Shown here in pieces: positions 7,908-16,962 of a stretch of DNA of 64,000 nt; positions within the stretch are counted from its first letter, which is position 1; every line of letters begins with the position of its first letter. A program made the position numbers and the translations under genes. Under the pieces are notes generated by a model. It did no database searches and was not told where the DNA came from. It saw only the letters and a list, made by a program, of their open reading frames with translations. The stretch is from an uncultured Shewanella sp. GTDB lineage: Bacteria; Pseudomonadota; Gammaproteobacteria; Enterobacterales; Shewanellaceae. The stretch spans positions 140,500-204,499 of the forward strand of contig NZ_CANMUW010000008.1 of the NCBI RefSeq assembly GCF_947501225.1. Reading direction: 5' to 3'.

Positions 7908-10355
7908 CTATGCCGCTCGCTCATGATCTGTGCTGGGAATAGTGAAAGCACGTAACTCATCGGAGTCGAAGTCATCAACATTAATCGATTTCATACGACC
8001 GATTTCGGCGCGTTCAAGCAGGGCAACCTCATCTTCGCTCAATACTCCCATCGCTTTACCTTCGGCAGCTATCTTATCAAGCCACATAAATGGCAGACGC
8101 TTACCGGCTGCTTTACAGACCTTGTCATACAGGGGCTCACAAGCAAGAATATCTTTAAAGGTCTGCTCCTGAACGCCGACGGCATTATTTTCACATGCTG
8201 TCCAGAATTGACCCTTGCCCAGACGGTCACGACTTGCACATGGGGTCTGCATTATTTTGGCGACTTTATGATCTAATATGTCACTAGGTCTCTTCAGTGG
8301 GCGACCAAACGGAAATATTATCAAACGTAATACATGACCCAGCCCCATAGGGAAGTTGTCTAACAGATCATCGAGTGAATCCTGAAGCTTGTACAGGCAA
8401 TCCTCTACAGCCCATTGTACAAGCGGAAGATCTGCTGTTTGACGTCCATCATCCTGATAACGTTTGAGCGTCGCAGATGCCAGATAGAGCTGGCTCAATA
8501 GATCGCCGAGTCGAGCCGAAACGCGCTCTTTGCGCTTCAAGCCACCACCGAGTGTTGCCATCGCCAGATCCGAGAGCAGTGCCAGGTTTGCACTGAAACG
8601 ATTCATATGTTGATAGTAACGTTTCGTCTTATCTGAGTATGGCGAGTTAGAGAAGCGGCTGGATGTCAAACCAAGCCAGAAGCTTCGAACCAGATTACTG
8701 GTGGTAAAGCCGATATGGCCGAACAGTGCCGAATCGAACTCATTAAGGCCTCTTTGGGAATCAGTATCGAAGGCAGACTCCATCTCAGCGAGTACGTATG
8801 GATGACAGCGAATCGCTCCCTGACCATAGATGATCATGGAACGGGTCAAGATGTTAGCCCCCTCCACAGTGATCGCAATAGGCGCCGCCTGATATCCACG
8901 TCCAAGATAGTTATTAGGGCCTAAGCAGACACCTTTACCGCCATGTATATCCATGGCATCAATGACGCATTTTTGCATCCTATCGGTGAGGTGGAACTTA
9001 ACGATGGCGGAGATCACCGACGGTTTTTCACCTAAGTCGATTCCGGTAGTCGTCAGGGTCGTTACTGCATCCATCAGGTAAGCGTTACCGCCAATTCTTG
9101 CCATCGGCTCCTCGATACCTTCGAGTTTACCGATAGGAAGCTTAAATTGGCGGCGAATACGTGAGTATGCTCCGGTTGCAACGGCTGCAGTTTTTACACC
9201 ACCGGCAGAGTTAGAAGGCAGTGTGATGCCACGGCCAACAGATAGACACTCGACCAGCATACGCCAGCCCTGGCCGGCCATTTCAGGTCCACCTATGATG
9301 AAGCTTAAGGGCACGAAAACATCTTTACCTTTAGTCGGACCATTTTGGAACATACAGTTTAGCGGGAAGTGACGTCGGCCTGCCTCTACACCCCGTATAT
9401 TGGTCGGGATCAGCGCACAGGTGATACCAATCTCCTCTTTATCACCCATAAGGTGATCGGGATCTTGCAGTTTAAAGGCAAGCCCCAATACAGTGGCGTT
9501 TGGTGCGAGCGTGATATAGCGCTTATTCCAGGTCAAGCGCATGCCCAGTACCTCTTCACCTTCCCACTCACCTCTACAGACGATGCCGTAATCAGGAATA
9601 GCACCCGCATCGCTGCCGGCTTCGGGGCTGGTTAGTGCGAAGCATGGTACTTCGAGCCCTTTAGCCAATCTTGGCAGATAGTGATCTTGCTGCGCAGGAG
9701 TACCGTAGTGCTGCAGGAGTTCTCCGGGACCCAATGAGTTTGGAACGCCGACAGTAGAAGCCAGCTCGCTGCTGACTCCGGCGAGCTTTTGAAGCACACG
9801 GGACTGAGCATAGGCTGAGTATTCCAGGCCACCATATTTCTTCTTAATAATCATTGCGAAGAAACCGTGGTCTTTTAAGTATTGCCAAACATCCTCTGGC
9901 AGGTCACCCAGTTGGTGAGATACCTGATGTTGATTGACCATTTTACAGACCTCTTCCACAGGACCGTCCAGAAATGCCTGCTCCTCGGCGCTTAATCTGG
10001 CCGTTGGATAGTTGTGAAGCTTATTCCAGTCCGGCTTTCCGGCGAATAGATCGGCATCCCACCAGGTCGTTCCTGCTTCGATTGCCTCTCTTTCGGTGGA
10101 AGACATCTCGGGCATTATTCCGCGATAGAGCTTTAACAGGGGCTTGGTTAGATAGTTTTTTCGAAATGCACTAATGTTAAGGGGTAGCGCAATAACTAAA
10201 AAGATAATCCACACAAGGGGACTGAGAACTTCAGTCGCAGAACCGATAGCCATGACGACTGCTGCGATGATGCTTGATGTAAGCAGAGATACTCTTAAAT
10301 AGGCTAATGCGCCCAGTGTAAAAAGCATCGCAAGGATCCAAAGTAGGGTAGTCAC
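7908..10355 (-). CDS. fadE: Acyl-CoA dehydrogenase FadE (long form)
   Basis: This enzyme performs the first oxidation of fatty acid beta-oxidation, making trans-2-enoyl-CoA with FAD. At 815 residues it matches the long enterobacterial FadE rather than the 380-residue standard enzyme. Residues 1-60 are hydrophobic ([17 protein letters not shown] and following), consistent with membrane association. The dehydrogenase core covers about 75-500, with the flavin/substrate segment [14 protein letters not shown] and the C-terminal helical part around [18 protein letters not shown]; the last 300 residues are the FadE-specific DUF1974 extension. A PsrA-like palindrome lies about 140 bp upstream, so induction by long-chain acyl ligands is plausible. 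Confidence 0.95.
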   Translation of the reverse strand: MTTLLWILAMLFTLGALAYLRVSLLTSSIIAAVVMAIGSATEVLSPLVWIIFLVIALPLNISAFRKNYLTKPLLKLYRGIMPEMSSTEREAIEAGTTWWDADLFAGKPDWNKLHNYPTARLSAEEQAFLDGPVEEVCKMVNQHQVSHQLGDLPEDVWQYLKDHGFFAMIIKKKYGGLEYSAYAQSRVLQKLAGVSSELASTVGVPNSLGPGELLQHYGTPAQQDHYLPRLAKGLEVPCFALTSPEAGSDAGAIPDYGIVCRGEWEGEEVLGMRLTWNKRYITLAPNATVLGLAFKLQDPDHLMGDKEEIGITCALIPTNIRGVEAGRRHFPLNCMFQNGPTKGKDVFVPLSFIIGGPEMAGQGWRMLVECLSVGRGITLPSNSAGGVKTAAVATGAYSRIRRQFKLPIGKLEGIEEPMARIGGNAYLMDAVTTLTTTGIDLGEKPSVISAIVKFHLTDRMQKCVIDAMDIHGGKGVCLGPNNYLGRGYQAAPIAITVEGANILTRSMIIYGQGAIRCHPYVLAEMESAFDTDSQRGLNEFDSALFGHIGFTTSNLVRSFWLGLTSSRFSNSPYSDKTKRYYQHMNRFSANLALLSDLAMATLGGGLKRKERVSARLGDLLSQLYLASATLKRYQDDGRQTADLPLVQWAVEDCLYKLQDSLDDLLDNFPMGLGHVLRLIIFPFGRPLKRPSDILDHKVAKIMQTPCASRDRLGKGQFWTACENNAVGVQEQTFKDILACEPLYDKVCKAAGKRLPFMWLDKIAAEGKAMGVLSEDEVALLERAEIGRMKSINVDDFDSDELRAFTIPSTDHERAA

Positions 10356-10493
10356 TGTATTTCTCCTTAAAATGCGACCTGAATAATGACCTTAGGCCAA
10401 GCTTTTACTGATCATAATCACAATTATAGGTTGTGGTCAGACCTGTGTCGCATAAAATTTAACCCTATGTGTGATCGAATACAAGTTTTATTT

Positions 10494-10507
10494 CAAACAA
10501 ACGTTTA
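10494..10507. promoter_or_regulatory. Probable PsrA operator upstream of fadE
   Basis: CAAAC (10494-10498), four bases, GTTTA (10503-10507) fits the interrupted palindrome bound by PsrA-type TetR repressors, which control fatty-acid degradation genes in Shewanella and pseudomonads. It lies between divergent fadE and the yafJ-like gene and could act on either. One base of the right arm departs from the consensus. Confidence 0.5.
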
Positions 10508-10595
10508 AATAAATTGTTTTAATGACAGATTCCACTTTTACCTTCAACTAGTTAAAATGGAAAATAATCTAGATAGCGACGAATTGGATATATGA

Positions 10596-11375
10596 ATGTG
10601 TGAACTACTGGCAATGAGTGCCAACGTGCCGACAGATATTGTTTTCAGCTTTACCGGCCTGGCGCAAAGAGGCGGTGTTACCGGCCCCCATGTCGATGGT
10701 TGGGGGATCACCTTTTATGAGGGGAAAGGTAGCCGGACTTTTAAAGATGCCTGCCCAAGCAGTGAGTCCCAGATAGCCAAGCTAATTCAATCCTATCCTA
10801 TTAAGAGCGAAGTGGTTGTGAGCCACATTCGACAGGCTAACCGTGGGTGTGTCTCTCTCGAAAATACCCACCCGTTTACCCGTGAATTATGGGGAAGGTA
10901 CTGGACCTACGCACATAATGGTCAATTGAGTGATTATCAGGATAAGTTTATCGTTTCACGGTATCAGCCAGTTGGCGATACCGATAGTGAGCTGGCTTTT
11001 TGCTGGATCTTGGAGAAAGTTGTCGACAGGTTCGGTGATAACGAACCCGATGATATCACCCCTGTATATCATTATATTGCCGAACTCGCCAATGAGATCC
11101 GGGCGTTGGGTGTGTTCAACATGATCTTGAGTGACGGTGATCACCTGATGAGCTACTGCAGCAACAATCTGTGTTATATCACCCGCAAGGCTCCCTTTGG
11201 TAAGGCGCGCCTCATAGATTCTGACGTGGTGATAGACTTCGATAAAGAGACCACGCCCGATGATATCGTGACTGTGATTGCAACCCGACCGCTAACAAAT
11301 AATGAGCATTGGCATATCTTATCCGCTGGTGAGTGGAAGTTGTTTTGTAAAGGTCAACTGATAAAGGATCGGTGA
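10596..11375 (+). CDS. Class II glutamine amidotransferase, YafJ-type
   Basis: The product is 259 residues and begins MCELLAMSAN, so removal of Met leaves the N-terminal nucleophilic cysteine required by the Ntn-type glutaminase fold; this fixes the start. Supporting motifs are VSHIRQANRG, ENTHPFTREL and TYAHNGQLSD, which hold and orient glutamine. There is no synthetase domain, so the acceptor of the released ammonia is unknown. In E. coli yafJ lies close to fadE, and here it is divergent from fadE, so the neighbourhood is conserved. It is followed 10 bp later by a small gene that is probably in the same transcript. Confidence 0.9.
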   Translation: MCELLAMSANVPTDIVFSFTGLAQRGGVTGPHVDGWGITFYEGKGSRTFKDACPSSESQIAKLIQSYPIKSEVVVSHIRQANRGCVSLENTHPFTRELWGRYWTYAHNGQLSDYQDKFIVSRYQPVGDTDSELAFCWILEKVVDRFGDNEPDDITPVYHYIAELANEIRALGVFNMILSDGDHLMSYCSNNLCYITRKAPFGKARLIDSDVVIDFDKETTPDDIVTVIATRPLTNNEHWHILSAGEWKLFCKGQLIKDR

Positions 11376-11385
11376 AGCATCTGTC

Positions 11386-11628
11386 ATGAAAGATATGTGG
11401 GGAAATGACGTTGCCGTGGGGGATCGGGTTAGACTGCTTCAGTTGCCCGAGGTTAGCTACGACAAAGAGCAGTACAAAGAGGTGTCGGCCATGTTAGGTG
11501 ACTGCTTTATCCTTGAGTCGATCGAGTATGAGTGTGTACAAATTTCGAGATCGTTTGATAACGGTAACCGCTGTCATACCCTTTTCCTTTGGCCTGCAGA
11601 ATTTGAGCTGGTGAAAGATGCTGAATAG
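11386..11628 (+). CDS. Small conserved-looking hypothetical protein
   Basis: The 80-residue product is soluble, acidic and Val/Glu-rich, with a beginning (GNDVAVGDRVRLLQLPEV) that looks like the first strands of a small beta-barrel or SH3-like fold. I do not recognise the family. There is no signal peptide or membrane segment, and it holds two cysteines (CFIL, YECV) plus one near the end. It starts 10 bp after the yafJ-like gene and reads like a true gene from spacing and codon use, but the evidence for function is nil. Confidence 0.65.
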   Translation: MKDMWGNDVAVGDRVRLLQLPEVSYDKEQYKEVSAMLGDCFILESIEYECVQISRSFDNGNRCHTLFLWPAEFELVKDAE

Positions 11629-11736
11629 ATTAGATGATTTGCTACCTCATATCGATGAGTAGATTTAGTATCAGTTTATCAGCAATTTATGGCGGGTTAT
11701 CGCACTTGGGCCCTTCTAACTACAAGGGGTTATTCT

Positions 11737-12030
11737 ATGAAGCAATTTATTTATCAACTCTTCCCTACCAGAGTCGAGATGTTATCCGAGGGAGCAGATG
11801 CAAGGGAGTCGCTGATTCTCGATGACCATTTTAACTATCTGAAAGGTCTGAAAGAGAATGAAGTTGTATTAATGGCTGGACGCACACTGACACAGGATAA
11901 AAGCACTTTTGGGATCGTAATACTCGAGGTTGAATCAGAGTCGGCGGCTGAAGCAATAATGCACAGGGATCCTGTCGTTGAGAAGGGGGTGATGAAGGCT
12001 GTGCTGTCCCCTTTCAGAGTTGCGATCTGA
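11737..12030 (+). CDS. YciI-like protein
   Basis: With the start at 11737 the product is 97 residues, the normal size for the YciI family, a ferredoxin-like alpha/beta fold with a conserved His-Asp pair. Visible are MKQFIYQLFPTR at the first strand, LDDHFNYLKGL (His and Asp of the active-site-like pocket), VVLMAGRTL and AEAIMHRDPVVEKGV. A longer frame from 11689 adds 16 residues that are unlike the family, and AAGGGG lies a suitable distance upstream of the internal ATG. The function of YciI proteins is mostly unknown. A strong hairpin follows. Confidence 0.82.
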   Translation: MKQFIYQLFPTRVEMLSEGADARESLILDDHFNYLKGLKENEVVLMAGRTLTQDKSTFGIVILEVESESAAEAIMHRDPVVEKGVMKAVLSPFRVAI

Positions 12031-12060
12031 GTTGCAAACTGATTTGAGAGCGAAACTAAA

Positions 12061-12093
12061 TACAAGGGGCTCAAGCAAAGTGAGCCCCTTGTA
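12061..12093. terminator. Bidirectional hairpin between convergent genes
   Basis: A perfect 13-bp stem (TACAAGGGGCTCA / TGAGCCCCTTGTA) with a seven-base loop sits between the stop codons of the YciI-like gene and the DUF3108-like gene. U tracts are short on both strands. Confidence 0.75.
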
Positions 12094-12115
12094 AGATGCT
12101 GAGAAAACAGCTTGT

Positions 12116-12883
12116 CTAAAGCGGTGTTACTACCTCAGAGCTCAATGGTTCTGCATTGACCGTCTGTGTCTCTTGATAAAACTTATAATTAAGCAGTTTT
12201 ATATCGAGCTGTTTACTTCCCTTTTCAAAGTGAGTCAGACGGATCGGAAGATAACCGAGATCCGGTGCCATCCAGAAGAATGTCTGTCTCTTATTATTGT
12301 CTCTGACCACCTCTATCTTAACGGTTTCATAGCTGCCGCTTTCGATATTCATCCTCTCTTTTCCGACCACCCTGAAGCCATACTCATCGAGCTCACCACT
12401 TTTTACCATGACGTAGTGTAGTTCTTTCTTGCCTTTAGCTAAATCGAGTCTGAACTGTAACTGCACCATTAAAGGGTCATAGAGGATATCTGTGTATGGC
12501 AGTTTTGCTCTCTCATCTTTATAACGGCTATGAACGACCTCTTGCCCCTTAGCGAAGGCGGCCTGCTCCTGATAACTTGGACCGGTCCCTTTGCGGTTAT
12601 GGGTATAGCGCATGGGGGTGAGTTGTTGGTCATTGAGGGTAAAATCACTGACAATATTTCTTCTGTCGGAGAGTACCAACAGGCTGACATCACTATCGAA
12701 TCGATATTGATAAAGATTCCCCTCGGCTTCTGGTAGCTGGTATCTGGCTTTTCCCAGCTCTATGCTGCCGTAATTAACCTGATATTCAGCCGTGTGGGGT
12801 GTCAATGGTCCGGGCTCAGCGCTTAGGAAAAAGCTAAAGCATAATAAATTCGTTGCCAATACAAGTCGTTTACCGATAGACAA
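12116..12883 (-). CDS. DUF3108-family exported protein
   Basis: The 255-residue product has a signal peptide (LVLATNLLCFSFFLSA) and then a beta-rich body beginning HTAEYQVNYGSIELGKARYQL, which is characteristic of DUF3108 periplasmic proteins. Further family-like pieces are TYNIL-like YTDILYDPLMVQLQFRLDL and FWMAPDLGYLPIRLTHFEKG. The start is a TTG at 12881-12883, chosen because a perfect AAGGAG lies six bases upstream; the longer frame from 13000 would bury the signal peptide behind 39 polar residues. The function of the family is not established, although an envelope-lipid or polysaccharide role is often suspected. It has no operon partner. Confidence 0.8.
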   Translation of the reverse strand: MSIGKRLVLATNLLCFSFFLSAEPGPLTPHTAEYQVNYGSIELGKARYQLPEAEGNLYQYRFDSDVSLLVLSDRRNIVSDFTLNDQQLTPMRYTHNRKGTGPSYQEQAAFAKGQEVVHSRYKDERAKLPYTDILYDPLMVQLQFRLDLAKGKKELHYVMVKSGELDEYGFRVVGKERMNIESGSYETVKIEVVRDNNKRQTFFWMAPDLGYLPIRLTHFEKGSKQLDIKLLNYKFYQETQTVNAEPLSSEVVTPL

Positions 12884-13094
12884 TGAAATCTCCTTAGGAA
12901 AGATAGTTTCAGATACTCTTCCAGTTATGAGCATAGCAATATTTTTCTCATCTTGATATTCGACAAGATTATTGGGCTTCGGTTCATTGAAGCTTATCAA
13001 GAGTAGGTCATACCGAGCCGGTATCGAATAAAATTATCTTCTTTGTGATAAATAGTTGGTGCAGTGAGTCGGGATAATTATCAAACCAGCCTGA

Positions 13095-13421
13095 TTAAAA
13101 CGGGAGTTGTAATACCAGAGTCGCTATATCGGGTTGCCACTCATACTCTTGCAAACGTATTTTTCCACGATTGACCACAACCCCTTCATTCCTTAAATGC
13201 TCCATCTGCTCTCGGTAGGGCTGCGAGTGTTCATCAAAAGAGATCCGACCCTGACTGTTGATAACTCTATACCAGGGAAGCGCCATTATATCAGGTGCTG
13301 ATTTGAGTGCTTTGGAGACATAACGGGCCCTTCCTGGTAAACCGGCCAGGTCGGCAATTTTGCCGTACGAGCTGACCCTGCCATGGGGAATCATGCTGAC
13401 AATAAACCAAATTTTTTCCAT
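13095..13421 (-). CDS. Alkyltransferase-like protein (ATL/YbaZ type, MGMT family)
   Basis: The protein has the DNA-binding domain of O6-alkylguanine-DNA alkyltransferases (IPHGRVSSYGKIADLAGLPGRARYVSKAL), but the active-site PCHR is PWYR (MALPWYRVINSQG). Loss of the acceptor cysteine marks it as an ATL, which binds O6-alkylguanine and hands the lesion to nucleotide excision repair instead of repairing it directly. The bulky Trp at the Cys position is the usual ATL substitution. With the start used here it is 108 residues; two further in-frame starts exist at 13466 and 13493, giving up to 132, and the true start is uncertain. It is a lone gene. Confidence 0.87.
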   Translation of the reverse strand: MEKIWFIVSMIPHGRVSSYGKIADLAGLPGRARYVSKALKSAPDIMALPWYRVINSQGRISFDEHSQPYREQMEHLRNEGVVVNRGKIRLQEYEWQPDIATLVLQLPF

Positions 13422-13608
13422 GGGTGAGAATCTCTTTTGATCTGTCACCACTGCTCCCGTTCTCATTTTTCGGCTGTTACATCTTATCCTCAAAGAGAGA
13501 GACAGACCAGAGTATAAGCCTGGATGTGATACTGTTCGATACCTTTGTTCTTGTTTTGCTTTTCATGTTGTTACATGTTTAAGTTGCTGTAATAGAAGGT
13601 AAAACGCC

Positions 13609-14346
13609 TTGAAAGGCTTAGCGTTGACGGTGATAATGACATTTTTGTCGGTGTTACAAATGTATTTTATTCATAAAGCAGGGCTTCCCTTAACCCTTAT
13701 ATTTATCATGCTCTCCTGCAGCACTTATGCTCAAGGTTCTCGTCACATTGCCGATCCGTTAAATCTAACCACGACCCTGGGAGCGGGCTTCGATGCCGAT
13801 GTTCTGAAAGTGGCTGGTCGCCTTGGAGGTGATAGTCAGAAGATTGAAATAAGCTCAAACTTTGGCGGAGATAAATGGCATCTGGCGTATCTCTATTCGC
13901 CGCAGACTCAGTTAAGCAACTGGAATGTTAGCGCGTCAATTAAGCATGGTAAAACGGACACCGAGATAGGCCGTTTTAACCACTACCAATATCAACTGGG
14001 TATTATCAGTGAATTCAGTGGCTGGATGGAAACCTCTGTATTTACCGAGTTAGGCGCAAACTACCTGAGTGTGAGAGATTATCCCGATAACGACAGCTTG
14101 ACTGCACAGGCCAGTGTTACGATTCTTAAACCCTGGAGCGACAGGTGGTATAACGCCCTGGTGGCGAAGAGTAGTGCTGCCATAGATGGCAGTGAACGTT
14201 ATGAAACTCATGGATGGCTCTCAACAGGTTATCGATTGACCGAGCGTTGGTCATGGGAGATACAGTATCGGTATGAGTCTGTTCGATATGAGGGGATGAA
14301 TGAAGAGGAGACAAACTGGAGCTTTGCAATTCAGTCCCAGTTTTGA
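13609..14346 (+). CDS. Predicted exported beta-barrel protein of unknown function
   Basis: The 245-residue product carries a long hydrophobic N-terminus ending LSCSTYAQG, which looks like a signal peptide, followed by alternating hydrophobic/polar strands rich in Tyr, Trp and Gly and ending in QF, as is common for outer-membrane barrels (SWEIQYRYESVRY, then NWSFAIQSQF). No family name can be given. The start is a TTG at 13609 preceded by AGAAGG; ATG codons at 13636 and 13660 are possible and would give shorter signal peptides. It converges on the transporter gene. A role as a small porin or surface barrel is inference. Confidence 0.6.
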   Translation: MKGLALTVIMTFLSVLQMYFIHKAGLPLTLIFIMLSCSTYAQGSRHIADPLNLTTTLGAGFDADVLKVAGRLGGDSQKIEISSNFGGDKWHLAYLYSPQTQLSNWNVSASIKHGKTDTEIGRFNHYQYQLGIISEFSGWMETSVFTELGANYLSVRDYPDNDSLTAQASVTILKPWSDRWYNALVAKSSAAIDGSERYETHGWLSTGYRLTERWSWEIQYRYESVRYEGMNEEETNWSFAIQSQF

Positions 14347-14440
14347 TGACTCAATATTTGAGCGAAGGGATGGAGCTGAGGGCGGACTCTGACTGCGGCA
14401 TCGACAGAGTGTTAGGGCTGTCAGTGTCCCAAAGAGCATA

Positions 14441-16162
14441 TCATACCGCCTCTGCTGTCCCTTGCTGCAACTCAGCCTCTTTCGATGGCGTTACAGCGCA
14501 CTTATGAAACATCACCAGGCCAAAGGCGGTAATTAAACCGAAACAGCCTATGATGTACCACATGAGGTCGGGTCGATGGGCGCTCCTGGCCACCTCTCCA
14601 TAGAGATAACCCGATAGCGGGCCTGCGAGTAAAAATCCGATGGCGGAGGAGACAAAGTAATAGCCCATAAACATGGCCTTCTTCTCGTCTGGTGCAAAGC
14701 TGGCCACATACTCCTGGCTCTTGGGAGATGCAACCATCTCGCCGACGGAGAAGACCAGAATAGAGGTCAACACCATAAAGCCTCCCATGATCACACCATG
14801 GGCAATGCCACCCAGTGCGGTCCCCAATGATATGATGACGGTACCTGCAACTAACACAGGTAGCGCTTGAAAGCGTTCGATAAAGCGGCTGATCATCACC
14901 TGAAGCAGAACAATGGAGAGAAAGTTAAGTCCAATCAAATACTCGGGGTTTATCTGTCGGTGTTGTGCCTGGTAGTTTTGAGCGAACTTAACGGCACTGG
15001 AGGGGTCTTGTGCAATGGACGCTAACCCAATGCTTAATTCATTAACAGGAACCATCACCTTAGCGTGCACCAACTCGAAATAAGCCTGATCTATGTCTAA
15101 TTCATTGATTGCATGGGCCTGTGCGAGCCTGATGAGCTCACTCTGCAGAGTGTGGATATCGACAGGCGCTAAGAAATTTAATAATGCCGGATATTGTGAC
15201 AGCATGCTCAAAAGATCTGATGTGTCTACAAAGTCGCGGATGAAGATAGGGAGGGTAATAAATATCTGTTGGTACACCATCCAGAATCCTGAGAGGATAA
15301 GCAGGTAGATAACGAAGGGTTTATTACCCAGACTAATTTTTTGTCGGTACCATGGCTGCTTAAAATCTGAAGTCGCAGCCAGGTTCCACAATAGATGCCC
15401 GCTAAACCAGGCAAAGTAGATAATTAATGTCGTTTCTCCGGATATCCATTTGGCACCATATGACATCAGGATAACTAAGGTACCAAAAAAAAGGATAGCA
15501 AAACGGATGTTACCCAGTACTTGTTGAATATCGGTAAATACTGCACTCAGTGGCTTTCCTGCCTGTCTCTTGCGATCGGTTGGCTCCTTATAGAACAGCA
15601 GAGCAGGAATAAAGTTAACCGCTATCCAGAACGAAGACATGATGAACACCCAGTCCCAACTGATCGCGCGTACGTAGCCGGCGATGAATGGACCGAGAAA
15701 ACCGCCGATATTCACCATCATATAAAAAATACCGAAACCCAGCCCGCGGTTGGTTTCATCGGTCGTGCGGGCAATTGTACCGGTAACAACCGGTTTAAAA
15801 CAGGCTGCGCCAAGGGCTACGCCCATGAAGGCGATAAAGAAACCGGCGAAAGAATCGACCTGTCCGAGAAAGAAGTAACAGGGACTCATGATGAGGTAGG
15901 CGATTAAAAACATCTTTCGGTACCCATATCGGTCGGCTAACGCGCCGGTTAACACGGGAAAGAGGTAGAGGAAAAAGGGGATCATACCCTGCAGTAAGCC
16001 ACGCTCCTGATCCGTGAAGCCTAAACCACCTTGCCGTGCCGGTGAGGTCATATAGAGAGACGAGAGGGTGAAAAAACCATACCAGGCAAGGCGTTCAAAT
16101 ATCTCCATGGTATTGGCAACGAAGAAGGTTCCGGGCAGAGGTGTGCGTTTTACTCGTGACAT
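14441..16162 (-). CDS. POT/MFS-type peptide transporter-like protein
   Basis: The 573-residue inner-membrane protein has about 12-14 hydrophobic helices. Early motifs TMEIFERLAWYGFF and GALADRYGYRKMF match the proton-coupled oligopeptide transporter group (the E-x-x-E-R motif in helix 1 and the MFS A-like loop). GFGIFYMMVNIGGFLGPFIAGYV is the helix 5 region. An unusual insertion of about 120 residues, roughly residues 310-430 (LSQYPALLNFLAPVDIHTL and following), lies between helices and is soluble-looking, so it is not a plain POT protein. Likely substrates are di- or tripeptides. It is transcribed away from def. Confidence 0.8.
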   Translation of the reverse strand: MSRVKRTPLPGTFFVANTMEIFERLAWYGFFTLSSLYMTSPARQGGLGFTDQERGLLQGMIPFFLYLFPVLTGALADRYGYRKMFLIAYLIMSPCYFFLGQVDSFAGFFIAFMGVALGAACFKPVVTGTIARTTDETNRGLGFGIFYMMVNIGGFLGPFIAGYVRAISWDWVFIMSSFWIAVNFIPALLFYKEPTDRKRQAGKPLSAVFTDIQQVLGNIRFAILFFGTLVILMSYGAKWISGETTLIIYFAWFSGHLLWNLAATSDFKQPWYRQKISLGNKPFVIYLLILSGFWMVYQQIFITLPIFIRDFVDTSDLLSMLSQYPALLNFLAPVDIHTLQSELIRLAQAHAINELDIDQAYFELVHAKVMVPVNELSIGLASIAQDPSSAVKFAQNYQAQHRQINPEYLIGLNFLSIVLLQVMISRFIERFQALPVLVAGTVIISLGTALGGIAHGVIMGGFMVLTSILVFSVGEMVASPKSQEYVASFAPDEKKAMFMGYYFVSSAIGFLLAGPLSGYLYGEVARSAHRPDLMWYIIGCFGLITAFGLVMFHKCAVTPSKEAELQQGTAEAV

Positions 16163-16402
16163 AGTAAGCTTGATATATTGTATGCAATTTGATTTATACT
16201 ATCGATTAGTATTGGGGAATACAAGTCAACAGGGTGAGTTCATGGGGAGAAACTGTTTTTAATAGCTGAGCTAGAGGTTATAAAAGTGTGAAAAGAGAAA
16301 ATACCGATAGCCACTATCGGGTTAAATAATTGTTTGAATAGTTGCCTTTAATGATAATTAGGTCATAATGACGCCAATTTTTTCTCAACATGTGATCTTG
16401 AA

Positions 16403-16894
16403 ATGGCTGTACTGGATATTCTGACAATTCCCGATGAACGTTTAAAAAGAAAAGCTCAGCCCGTTAAGGATATCGAATCGGTACAAGGCGTTATTGACGA
16501 CCTGCTCGATACTATGTACGACACCGAAGATGGAATTGGTCTGGCCGCGACTCAGGTTGGCAGTGTTCATGCCATCTTAGTCATCGATCTGTCGCCTGAG
16601 AGAAATCAGCCTCAAGTGCTTATTAACCCAGAGATTATTGAAGCAGAAGGGGAGTTCGTCGGAGAGGAGGGCTGTCTTTCAATCCCGGGTTACAGAGCCA
16701 AGGTTGCCAGAAACGAAAAAATTAAGATCAGCGCCCTTGACCGTAACGGTGAGCCATTCGAGATAGAAAGCGATACCTTCTTAGCCATTGTCATACAGCA
16801 TGAGATGGATCACCTGCAAGGCGTAGTATTTACCGATCACCTTTCAAAACTTAAACAGCAGATAGCCCTTAAGAAGGTCAGAAAATATCGATAG
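16403..16894 (+). CDS. def: Peptide deformylase
   Basis: The enzyme removes the formyl group from the starting Met of new proteins. All three family motifs are present: GIGLAATQVG (residues 45-54), EGCLSIPGY (metal ligand Cys, near 90) and QHEMDHLQGVVF (the HExxH zinc/iron site, near 133). At 163 residues it has the usual length. It is not followed by fmt or rsmB, unlike the common def-fmt locus, so this may be a second, stand-alone copy (an inference, because the rest of the genome is not visible). Confidence 0.93.
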   Translation: MAVLDILTIPDERLKRKAQPVKDIESVQGVIDDLLDTMYDTEDGIGLAATQVGSVHAILVIDLSPERNQPQVLINPEIIEAEGEFVGEEGCLSIPGYRAKVARNEKIKISALDRNGEPFEIESDTFLAIVIQHEMDHLQGVVFTDHLSKLKQQIALKKVRKYR

Positions 16895-16929
16895 ATCTTG
16901 AATATCGATCTGCTGTTTTAACCTGAACT

Positions 16930-16962
16930 GCCCGTTATCGGTTGTCTGATAGCGGGCATTTT
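16930..16962 (+). terminator. Terminator of def, overlapping the end of the kinase gene
   Basis: GCCCGTTATC pairs with GATAGCGGGC (one G-U) around an eight-base loop, followed by ATTTT. The hairpin overlaps the last codons of the convergent histidine kinase gene, so the same bases encode protein on one strand and terminate on the other. Confidence 0.65.

Noticed and set aside
10466-10486. CRP-like half site (GTGTGATCGAATACAAG) upstream of fadE
   Set aside because: Only the left half matches; the right half lacks TCACA.
15521-15907. Plus-strand frame of 128 codons inside the POT-like gene
   Set aside because: It is antisense to well-conserved membrane-transporter sequence and is a shadow.
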